Both the position numbers and the translations under genes were made by a program. DNA of 40,107 nucleotides from the NCBI GenBank assembly GCA_949295115.1, contig CASFJU010000014.1, forward strand, positions 1-40,107. Reading direction: 5' to 3'. This DNA is from an uncultured Phascolarctobacterium sp. GTDB lineage: Bacteria; Bacillota; Negativicutes; Acidaminococcales; Acidaminococcaceae. Each line of letters opens with the position of its first letter. The first letter of the stretch is position 1. Below the pieces are notes generated by a model. It ran no database searches. It was not told the DNA's origin and saw nothing but the letters and a program-made list of their open reading frames with translations. Of this stretch, positions 24,975 through 33,340 are shown one piece after another.

Positions 24975-25673
24975 TTGTTACAGCAAAATTTAAAGAATGT
25001 ACAAGCCAAAATAGATGCCGCGCTGGCAAGGCGCAGCGAAGAAAAAATTACAGGCAGCGCCGTAACGCTGGTGGCGGTAACCAAAAACCACCCGGCGGAA
25101 GTTATTACCGAAGCGTTAAGCCTTGGCGTAATTACCATCGGCGAAAACCGCGTGCAGGAAGCCAGAGCCAAACGCGAAATGCTCGGCGCAGTGGGAAGGT
25201 GGCATTTAATCGGTCATTTGCAGACTAACAAAGCCAAACAGGCAGTTGCCATTTTTGATATGATTGAATCGGCGGACAGCCTGCATTTAATGCAGAAGCT
25301 GGACGAAGAAGCCGCCAAAGCTGGCAAGGTGCAGGAAGTTTTACTTCAAATCAACATCGCCCGCGAGGAACAGAAAACAGGCTTCAGCCCCGAAGATTAT
25401 GCAGCAATCCTGCCGCAGCTGGACAGCTTTAAAAACCTGCATGTGCGCGGTTTAATGGTCATCGCGCCCGCGGCGGATAACCCTGACGACATACGCTGGG
25501 TATTTGCGGATGGCTACAAGCTGTTCTGCGAGCTGAAAAAGCAACGCCCCGACATTGACACGCTTTCGATGGGCATGACGCACGACTACGAAGTTGCCGT
25601 TGAAGAAGGCGCCAACATGGTGCGTATTGGCACGGCGCTTTTCGGGCAGCGTGATTACAGTTTAAAATTTTAA
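24975..25673 (+). CDS. PLP homeostasis protein YggS/YlmE (PLPBP)
   Basis: This is a pyridoxal-phosphate-binding protein of the YggS/PROSC family, which buffers cellular PLP and is not known to catalyse a reaction. The 232 residues form the alanine-racemase-type barrel: VTLVAVTKNHPAEVITEAL with the PLP lysine, ITIGENRVQEARAK, RWHLIGHLQTNKAKQAV, LLQINIAREEQKTGF, LHVRGLMVIAP, and the phosphate-binding LSMGMTHDYEVAVEEGAN then VRIGTALFG. The start is TTG at 24975 with an AGGGGGT site 7 bases upstream. It lies between pgeF and sepF exactly as ylmE does in Bacillus. Confidence 0.95.
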   Translation: MLQQNLKNVQAKIDAALARRSEEKITGSAVTLVAVTKNHPAEVITEALSLGVITIGENRVQEARAKREMLGAVGRWHLIGHLQTNKAKQAVAIFDMIESADSLHLMQKLDEEAAKAGKVQEVLLQINIAREEQKTGFSPEDYAAILPQLDSFKNLHVRGLMVIAPAADNPDDIRWVFADGYKLFCELKKQRPDIDTLSMGMTHDYEVAVEEGANMVRIGTALFGQRDYSLKF

Positions 25674-25691
25674 CTTGAGGTGATAAATTTT

Positions 25692-26222
25692 ATGAAGTTT
25701 TTAGACAAAATTTCCGAAGCGCTTGGTTTATACGAGGAAGAAGAAGAATTAATCGAAGAATCCATAAACGAGGAGCTGGAAGAAAAGCCTAAAAAAAGTT
25801 TCTTCAGCCGCAAACCGGCGGCGGAAAAACCTGCTGCGCCGGTAAAACAGCCTGAACCGGAACGCAAACCGCTGTTTAAACAAAAACCGGCATCAGCGCC
25901 GAAGCCTGCTTCCAAAACCATCTCCATCCCGATGGCGCAGAAACAGGTTAAGGTTGTTGTGCTGGAGCCGGTATCTTTTGACGATTCGCAGAAGATTGCC
26001 GATTACCTGAACGGCAGCCAGCCGGTTGTTGTTAATTTTGAAGCTACCGACAAGGTTGTTATGAAACGCATGACCGACTTTATCAGCGGCGTGGTTTATG
26101 CGCTTGGCGGCAGCATGAAAAAGATCGGCCACAACATTCTGGTATGCGCGCCTAAAAACGTGGATATCAATGCCGACGACAACATTTATGACGAAAGAGG
26201 TGGCCAGCCTTGGAAAAAATAA
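25692..26222 (+). CDS. sepF: Cell division protein SepF
   Basis: SepF binds the FtsZ C-terminus, forms rings and anchors the Z-ring to the inner membrane. The 176-residue protein has the amphipathic N-terminal membrane helix MKFLDKISEALGLYE, an acidic then Pro/Lys-rich linker (about 17-80), and the SepF core from about 85: KVVVLEPVSFDDSQKIADYL, PVVVNFEATDKVVMKRMTDF and GVVYALGGSMKKIGHNILVC. The ATG at 25692 has TTGAGGTGAT upstream; the in-frame GTG at 25680 is part of that site. Its end overlaps the proC start by 13 bases. Presence of SepF in an organism with an outer membrane is typical of Negativicutes. Confidence 0.95.
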   Translation: MKFLDKISEALGLYEEEEELIEESINEELEEKPKKSFFSRKPAAEKPAAPVKQPEPERKPLFKQKPASAPKPASKTISIPMAQKQVKVVVLEPVSFDDSQKIADYLNGSQPVVVNFEATDKVVMKRMTDFISGVVYALGGSMKKIGHNILVCAPKNVDINADDNIYDERGGQPWKK

Positions 26223-27037
26223 CCGCTAAAACGGGGCGCATTGCTTTTATCGGCGGCGGCATGATGGCGGAAGCTATTTTAAAAGGCATGCTGCATGCGG
26301 ATATTGCCGAACCTGCGCTGATTACCGTCAGCGACCCTTCGGCTGCGCGCCGTGAATATTTAGAAAAAACCTATAAAGTCAATACCGTCAGCGATAATGT
26401 GGAAGCTGTTAAAACGGCAGGCTTTGTAATTCTGGCAGTTAAGCCGCAGGTTGCGGACGCCGCCATTACCAAAGAAGTTGCCGCTGCCATTCCGCAAACA
26501 GCGACGGTGCTTTCCATTATGGGCAGCGTAAACCTTGAAAAGCTGCACTCTTTAGTGCCGGGACATGCGGTTATCCGCGTAATGCCCAACACGCCGCTGG
26601 CAGTAGGCGCAGGCATGACGGCAATCGCGCCGGACGCAAATGTCAGTGAAGATATGCTGGAAGCAGCCAAAGCAATTTTTGGCAGCTGCGGCGAAATTGA
26701 AATTATCAGCGAAAGCGCTATTGAAGCCATTACAGCAATCAGCGGCTGCGGGCCGGGATATGTATTTATGATGATTGACGCATTGGCGGACGCCGGTGTA
26801 AAAGCAGGCCTGCCGCGCGCCATGGCGATTAAACTTGCGGCGCAGACCTTTGCCGGCAGCGGCAGAATGGTGCTGGAAACAGGGCTGCACCCGGCAGTGC
26901 TGCGCGACCAGGTAACAAGCCCGGGCGGCACAACGATTGCCGGTATTTACGCGCTGGAAAACCGCGGCGTGCGCGCAGCCATGTACGAAGCAGTAATGGC
27001 AGTGCTTGAACGCAGCGCAGAATTGCAGGGTAAATAA
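26210..27037 (+). CDS. proC: Pyrroline-5-carboxylate reductase
   Basis: ProC reduces 1-pyrroline-5-carboxylate to L-proline with NAD(P)H. The protein of 275 residues starts at TTG 26210 (AGAGG 9 bases upstream) inside the end of sepF. It has the Rossmann motif IAFIGGGMMAEAILKGM, LAVKPQVADAAITKEV, VIRVMPNTPLAVGAGMTAI, ISGCGPGYVFMMIDALADAG and the signature VTSPGGTTIAGIYALE near the end; length and order of motifs are normal. Its place between sepF and ylmH, where Bacillus has ylmG, is shared with many Actinobacteria and some Firmicutes. No base separates its stop codon from the next ATG. Confidence 0.96.
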   Translation: MEKITAKTGRIAFIGGGMMAEAILKGMLHADIAEPALITVSDPSAARREYLEKTYKVNTVSDNVEAVKTAGFVILAVKPQVADAAITKEVAAAIPQTATVLSIMGSVNLEKLHSLVPGHAVIRVMPNTPLAVGAGMTAIAPDANVSEDMLEAAKAIFGSCGEIEIISESAIEAITAISGCGPGYVFMMIDALADAGVKAGLPRAMAIKLAAQTFAGSGRMVLETGLHPAVLRDQVTSPGGTTIAGIYALENRGVRAAMYEAVMAVLERSAELQGK

Positions 27038-27823
27038 ATGGCAGACAGAGAGAAAATACTGCGTTATTTTAAAGCAGGCGGCGATGAAGAACTGGCGGCC
27101 AAGCTGCTGGACATTGCCGAAAACGCGCGCAAAAGCCGCAAATACCGTATTACGGATTTTTTAGACCCGCACAGCTACAACGTGGCGGAAATTATCGCCG
27201 CCAACTACGATAACATGAAAATCGAAGCCGACGGCGGTTTTAATAACGCCGAGCGTGTGAGGGCAGCGTTTATCGACGATAACTTTATGGGCACGCCGGA
27301 TTATGAAATCGGCTGCTTTGAAGTTAAGTGGGACAAACGCTTTTACACCATCGGTCACCGCGATGTTCTGGGTGCGTTCATGGGCATGGGCTGCAAGCGC
27401 GAAATCCTTGGCGATATCGTTATCACGCCGGAGGGCGCGCATTTTGTTGCCGATAAAAGCTTTGCCAACTACATTGAAAGTAACCTGACGCAAATCGGCA
27501 GCGCGCCGGTAATTATTAACGAAATTGCGCGTGAGGATTTAGCCCAGCGCGAGGAAAAAGTTAAAATCATCAACGCCACCGTGGCAGATTTACGCCTTGA
27601 CGCCGTTGCTGCGGCAGGTTACGGCGTATCGCGTTCGCGCATGGCGGATGAAATAAAAAGCCTTAACGTGCGCGTAAACTGGAAAGAAGCCAAAAAGCCT
27701 TCGCAAAGCGTAAACGAAGGCGACGTTATCAGCTTCCGCAGCCGCGGACGCGTGGAAGTGGCGGAGATACGCGGCACAACCAAAAAAGGGCGCATGAGCA
27801 TAACCCTGAAACGCTATATTTAA
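27038..27823 (+). CDS. ylmH: S4-domain RNA-binding protein YlmH
   Basis: YlmH is an S4-domain protein of the division cluster that in Bacillus binds stalled large ribosomal subunits and takes part in ribosome-associated quality control. The 261-residue protein has an N-terminal alpha/beta domain with RKYRITDFLDPHSYNVAE, FNNAERVRAAFI, IGHRDVLGAFMGMGCKREILGD (in part) and a C-terminal S4 domain (about 182-245): LRLDAVAAAGYGVSRSRMAD, KSLNVRVNW, VNEGDVISFRSRGRVEV. The ATG directly follows the proC stop. divIVA follows after 15 bases, an order kept across Firmicutes. Confidence 0.94.
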   Translation: MADREKILRYFKAGGDEELAAKLLDIAENARKSRKYRITDFLDPHSYNVAEIIAANYDNMKIEADGGFNNAERVRAAFIDDNFMGTPDYEIGCFEVKWDKRFYTIGHRDVLGAFMGMGCKREILGDIVITPEGAHFVADKSFANYIESNLTQIGSAPVIINEIAREDLAQREEKVKIINATVADLRLDAVAAAGYGVSRSRMADEIKSLNVRVNWKEAKKPSQSVNEGDVISFRSRGRVEVAEIRGTTKKGRMSITLKRYI

Positions 27824-27838
27824 TTGTGGAGGAAAGAG

Positions 27839-28657
27839 ATGTTTGCACCTCTTGATTTGAAAAACAAAACTTTTACCAAAGGCTTCCGCGGATACGAAAC
27901 CGAAGAAGTTGACAAATTTTTTGCGCAGGTGGTTAAGGATTTTGAACGCCTTTATCAGGACAACATTGAGCTGAAGGAAACGGTGGAGCGTGTCAGCGCG
28001 AAGCTGGAATACTACCAGCAGATGGAAGCAACCATGCAGAACACTTTGGTTGTGGCGCAGGAAACGGCGGACGAAGTTAAAAAGACCAGCGAGAAAAAAG
28101 CGCAGGTTATGCTTGACGAAACTGCCGCCAAATGCGAAGGCATCAAGCAGGAGGCGCAGAACGAAGCAGGCCGCCTTGTAAACGAAGCCAACGCCGCTGC
28201 CGCACAGGCGCGCGCCGATGCCGACACTTACGCCGAAAAAGTACGCAACGACGCCGAAGCGGAAGCAGGCAAACTGCGCAACGAAACCGAAGCCGAAATG
28301 AACAAACTGAAAAGCGACACGCAGCAGTTTGTCAACAAAATGCGCGTAGCTGCCGAAGTAGAAGTAGCGCAGATGAAAGTTAAAAGCGAAGAAGCCTGCA
28401 AAAATATTCTGGACAGGGCGCGCGAAGAAGCGGTGGAAACGCTTAACAAATCCCGCGTTCAGGCGCAGAAAACCATCAGCGACGCCGATGACCGCGCACG
28501 CAAAATGATTTTTGAAGCGGAAAACAAAGCAGGCCTTGCCAAAAATATGTTTGAAGACCAGGTAAAAAAAGCCAACGTACACCGCCAGCACATGATAAAC
28601 CTGCTGGAATCGCAGCTTGAGCTGCTGAAAGGCTTTGACAAAAATACGGAAGAATAG
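27839..28657 (+). CDS. divIVA: DivIVA-family coiled-coil protein
   Basis: DivIVA binds negatively curved inner membrane at poles and septa and recruits division or polarity partners. The N-terminal lipid-binding domain is clear: MFAPLDLKNKTFTKGFRGYETEEVDKFF (first ~28 residues, split here as APLDLKNKTFTKGFRGYE and VDKFFAQV), then a first coiled coil to about 60. A long Ala/Glu/Lys-rich coiled coil follows (about 65-265), longer than in Bacillus DivIVA (164 residues); the whole is 272 residues. The start at 27839 has GGAGGAAAG upstream; an earlier GTG overlaps that site. The extended coil may form longer filaments (inference). It ends 12 bases before the phosphatase gene. Confidence 0.93.
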   Translation: MFAPLDLKNKTFTKGFRGYETEEVDKFFAQVVKDFERLYQDNIELKETVERVSAKLEYYQQMEATMQNTLVVAQETADEVKKTSEKKAQVMLDETAAKCEGIKQEAQNEAGRLVNEANAAAAQARADADTYAEKVRNDAEAEAGKLRNETEAEMNKLKSDTQQFVNKMRVAAEVEVAQMKVKSEEACKNILDRAREEAVETLNKSRVQAQKTISDADDRARKMIFEAENKAGLAKNMFEDQVKKANVHRQHMINLLESQLELLKGFDKNTEE

Positions 28658-28669
28658 GGCGGAACGATT

Positions 28670-29344
28670 ATGATTATCCTTGTGAGGCACGGAGAAGCAA
28701 CACACCATACGCAGCATTTAACTGGCGGCTGGACGGATTCTGACCTTACGGAAGCGGGCCGCGGGCAGCTGCGCGCACTTGCGGATAAGCTGGCGCACGA
28801 TTTTAACGGCAAACGCGATAAATTCCGCATTTTAACCAGCGATTTAAAACGCGCCGTTGAAAGTGCGGAGATTATTGCCGCTAAACTTGGCATGGCTGAC
28901 TGCGTTGAACGGCACGAATTTCTGCGCGAAAAAAACAACGGTCGTGCTGCGGGCATGACGGAAGCGGAAGCCAAGGCGATTTACCGTCCGGCGGCGACGC
29001 TGAAGGAGCTTAATCACCGCAACTATCCCGGCGGCGAAACGCGCAAGGAGTTTTACGACCGCTGCGTTAACGGCATCCGCGCCTGCGCCGATATGGAAAA
29101 GGAAAACCTCATCATCGTGGCGCACAAGGGCACAATCCAGAACATTATTTTTTACTGGCTGGGTTTTGATATCGAAGAAGTCAACAACTATAATTTTTCC
29201 GTCGATATCCTGCCGGGCAGCTTAACGGTGCTTGGCATTAACAAATGGCTGGAACACAGCATATTTTTGCTGAATGATACCTCGCATTTACATAAAGGCG
29301 AAGGTTACGGAATTTTTAACTATAAGTATTACAAAAAATATTGA
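28670..29344 (+). CDS. Histidine phosphatase family protein
   Basis: This is a 224-residue phosphohistidine enzyme with the catalytic N-terminal LVRHGEATH (His8), LTEAGRGQLRALADKL, ILTSDLKRAVESAEII (the second phosphate-binding Arg), the acid/base Glu probably in NYPGGETRKEF, and IIVAHKGTIQNII with the second catalytic His. The family covers phosphoglycerate mutases, CobC-type alpha-ribazole phosphatases and broad phosphatases; substrate cannot be read from sequence. Since no cobC lies in the cobalamin operon, this gene is one alternative for that step, but its position between divIVA and ileS does not favour it. A weak GGGCGGA site precedes the ATG. Confidence 0.88.
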   Translation: MIILVRHGEATHHTQHLTGGWTDSDLTEAGRGQLRALADKLAHDFNGKRDKFRILTSDLKRAVESAEIIAAKLGMADCVERHEFLREKNNGRAAGMTEAEAKAIYRPAATLKELNHRNYPGGETRKEFYDRCVNGIRACADMEKENLIIVAHKGTIQNIIFYWLGFDIEEVNNYNFSVDILPGSLTVLGINKWLEHSIFLLNDTSHLHKGEGYGIFNYKYYKKY

Positions 29345-29369
29345 CGGTAACGCCGCCGTGTTGTATAAT
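29341..29369 (+). promoter_or_regulatory. Promoter of the ileS T-box transcript
   Basis: TTGACG (29341-29346, overlapping the stop codon of the phosphatase gene), a 17-base spacer and TATAAT (29364-29369) predict a start near 29376, just upstream of the T-box leader. Confidence 0.8.
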
Positions 29370-29375
29370 AATTTT

Positions 29376-29630
29376 GTTTTTAAATATCTTTACAGGCTAT
29401 GATAAAGACAGTAGCCGGCAGGATACGGTAAAGCGAGTCCGGGACAGTGCAAGCCGGAACAAGTTTGAACGCCGGTGAAAATCACTTTGGAGCTTCTGCG
29501 CTGAAACTTTAGTAAGCGCGGACGGAGCGGCGCACGTTACTAACGCCGAGAGTGGCGGCAGGTCCGTCATTAGGGTGGTACCACGGGTAATACAAGTCTC
29601 GTCCCTTTGGGATGAGGCTTTATTTTTTTT
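29376..29630 (+). promoter_or_regulatory. T-box riboswitch (isoleucine) controlling ileS
   Basis: The ~255-base leader carries the T-box core AGGGTGGTACCACGG (29572-29586), whose bulge pairs with the uncharged tRNA acceptor end, and ends in a terminator: CTCGTCCC (29598-29605) with GGGATGAG (29609-29616) followed by a T-rich run to 29630. In stem I, GTGAAAATCACTTTGGAGC contains ATC (29481-29483), an isoleucine codon at the specifier position before GGAGC. Uncharged tRNA-Ile should stabilise the antiterminator and switch ileS on. Part of the T-box arm can pair with the 5' side of the terminator, as required. Confidence 0.93.
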
Positions 29631-29643
29631 GGAGGTGTAAAAA

Positions 29644-32427
<2,784 letters not shown>

Positions 32428-32454
32428 TTTGGTGTAAAATAAGCAAGCATAACA

Positions 32455-32494
32455 AAACAGGCTTTTACCTGAATATTCAGGTGAAAGCCTGTTT
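32455..32494 (+). terminator. Strong hairpin terminator after ileS
   Basis: A 19-bp stem (32455-32473 with 32476-32494, one G-U pair) is followed by only a few T beyond its own TTT end. It separates ileS from the small RNA locus that starts at 32501. Because the stem ends AAA...TTT it can serve both strands. Confidence 0.85.
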
Positions 32495-32500
32495 GCTATC

Positions 32501-32529
32501 TTTACAGGTTTATAATTTTCTGTTAGAAT
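32501..32529 (+). promoter_or_regulatory. Promoter of the small toxin-like transcript
   Basis: TTTACA (32501-32506), a 17-base spacer and TAGAAT (32524-32529), giving a start near 32536. The segment from the -10 onward is matched by the opposite-strand promoter segment near 32802-32851. Confidence 0.55.
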
Positions 32530-32535
32530 AATAAA

Positions 32536-32644
32536 GCAAATGTGCTGCCATAACGGTAGGTGGTTAGCCCTCCAACGGAGGGACTGTGACCCTCCGATAA
32601 ATAGAAATCCGGCTTGCCGGAAATACTATTAAGGAGGGGATAAC
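32536..32644 (+). promoter_or_regulatory. Structured leader with ribosome-site sequestration
   Basis: CCCTCC (32568-32573) pairs with GGAGGG (32577-32582); a second CCCTCC (32590-32595) can compete for the same GGAGGG. Both CCCTCC copies are also complementary to the toxin's ribosome site GGAGGGG (32633-32639). CCGG/CCGG (32609-32620) forms one more hairpin. Folding that hides the Shine-Dalgarno in the full-length transcript is a hallmark of type I toxin mRNAs; here it is deduced from complementarity only. Confidence 0.6.
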
Positions 32645-32743
32645 GTGAACGTTTTTGAATTGTTAACCATAATAGGTTATACAATAGCGGTCTTTAGCCT
32701 TGGTTATTCCCTTGGTAAGGATATATCGCATAAAAACAAGTAA
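32645..32743 (+). CDS. 32-residue membrane peptide, putative type I toxin
   Basis: A GTG start with a strong AAGGAGGGG site 5 bases upstream opens a 32-codon frame ending TAA at 32743. The peptide starts MNVFELLTIIGYTIAVFSLG, a single hydrophobic span over about residues 4-24, and ends in a short basic polar tail (GKDISHKNK). This matches the plan of holin-like/TxpA/BsrG/Fst-type type I toxins, which insert in the inner membrane. The gene ends inside the hairpin of a two-way terminator, and a convergent promoter on the other strand would make an antisense RNA to its 3' end. No homologue can be named with certainty. A housekeeping membrane microprotein is the alternative. Confidence 0.7.
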   Translation: MNVFELLTIIGYTIAVFSLGYSLGKDISHKNK

Positions 32744-32836
32744 CAACCGCCCGAGCCTAGCAAACTGAGCGGTTGTTACTTTTTGATAACCTATAATTTT
32801 GCGGCTAACCGTCTATCGGCAGCCATTTGCATTTCT
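32732..32836 (-). ncRNA. Putative antisense RNA (antitoxin)
   Basis: From the minus-strand promoter at 32843-32870, an RNA of about 105 bases would run leftward to the shared terminator (stem 32740-32779), whose minus-strand side is followed by TTGTTTTTATG. It would be complementary to the last bases and the 3' untranslated part of the small membrane-peptide mRNA. This is the TxpA/RatA-like geometry (3' overlapping antisense). There is no open frame in it. The RNA is predicted from promoter and terminator only. Confidence 0.55.
32740..32779. terminator. Bidirectional terminator shared by toxin mRNA and antisense RNA
   Basis: GTAACAACCGC (32740-32750) pairs perfectly with GCGGTTGTTAC (32769-32779), 11 bp, around an 18-base loop. 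TTTTT follows on the plus strand (32780-32784) and TTGTTTTTA on the minus strand, so it works in both directions. Confidence 0.8.
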
Positions 32837-32842
32837 ATAATT

Positions 32843-32870
32843 ATTATAACAAACAAAACCAAAAAGTCAA
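32843..32870 (-). promoter_or_regulatory. Promoter of the antisense RNA
   Basis: On the minus strand TTGACT (32870-32865), a 16-base spacer and a perfect TATAAT (32848-32843) make a strong promoter pointing at the small membrane-peptide gene, start near 32836. Confidence 0.65.
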
Positions 32871-32915
32871 ATAACATAAAAACCGGTAATTAAAAATAAA
32901 ACAGCAAAAATAAAG

Positions 32916-32956
32916 CCGAATGTCAACACAAAAAAGTAGTGACGTTCGGTTTTTTT
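32916..32956 (+). terminator. Terminator-like hairpin
   Basis: CCGAATGTCA (32916-32925) pairs with TGACGTTCGG (32940-32949), one G-U pair, followed by seven T (32950-32956). No gene precedes it on the plus strand within 150 bases except the antisense locus, so its partner gene is unclear; it may be a relic or a backup terminator. Confidence 0.65.
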
Positions 32957-32962
32957 ATTTTA

Positions 32963-33026
32963 CCCCAAAAGCAAAAGTAAATTAGTAAATAAAACAAACG
33001 GCAAAGTACAAAAGTAAATTTTGGGG
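32963..33026. repeat. Nested repeats in intergenic DNA
   Basis: CCCCAAAA (32963-32970) and TTTTGGGG (33019-33026) form an inverted repeat. Inside it, CAAAAGTAAATT occurs twice as a direct repeat (32972-32983 and 33009-33020). No coding sequence or known element is evident. Confidence 0.5.
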
Positions 33027-33061
33027 CAAAACAAGCCCTTGGCTGATAAAAATTGGCATAA

Positions 33062-33107
33062 AGAAAAAATAAGAAGGCGTACCCTTTGGGTACGCCCTTA
33101 TTTTTTC
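33062..33107. terminator. Strong two-way terminator hairpin
   Basis: GGCGTACCC (33076-33084) pairs with GGGTACGCC (33088-33096) around TTT, and the flanks AGAAAAAATAAG and TTATTTTTTCT extend the pairing, giving A-tract and T-tract on both strands. It insulates the autotransporter genes from upstream transcription. Confidence 0.8.
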
Positions 33108-33340
33108 TCCTTGTTCTTTACACAGGCCAAACTAAATAAACGTAGTATAGCATTGCGAACTGGTTCCACTGCGGACAGCGAGAGCAGAACCCAACTGCGG
33201 TAGTTATAAAGTTACCACAAGACCTGAAAAAGTAAATGCCATTTCTATGGTAGTAGTCTTGTCGGGGGGGAAGTCTGTGGTATAATTTTGATATTAAATC
33301 ATAGCGCAATATGCTAAAAATTTTAAGGGAGAGATGAAAA
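33108..33340 (+). promoter_or_regulatory. Autotransporter upstream region with G7 promoter spacer
   Basis: No gene is seen here. The likely promoter is TTGTCG (33259-33264) - 16 bases - TATAAT (33281-33286). Its spacer opens with a run of seven G (33264-33270). ACAAGAC (33217-33223) and GTCTTGT (33256-33262) form an inverted repeat whose right arm overlaps the -35, with a smaller CCAT/ATGG hairpin inside, so an operator is possible. The ribosome site AGGGAGAG lies 7-8 bases before the ATG at 33341. Confidence 0.6.

Noticed and set aside
27590..28717. Long open frame on the minus strand opposite ylmH and divIVA (375 codons)
   Set aside because: It is the mirror of GC-rich, Ala/Glu/Lys-rich coding sequence on the plus strand; it gives a Phe/His/Arg-rich protein with no motif, and both opposite genes are secure.
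33021..33203. 60-codon frame before the autotransporter
   Set aside because: It runs through the strong terminator hairpin at 33062-33107, lacks a ribosome site and yields an Arg-rich, motif-free product.
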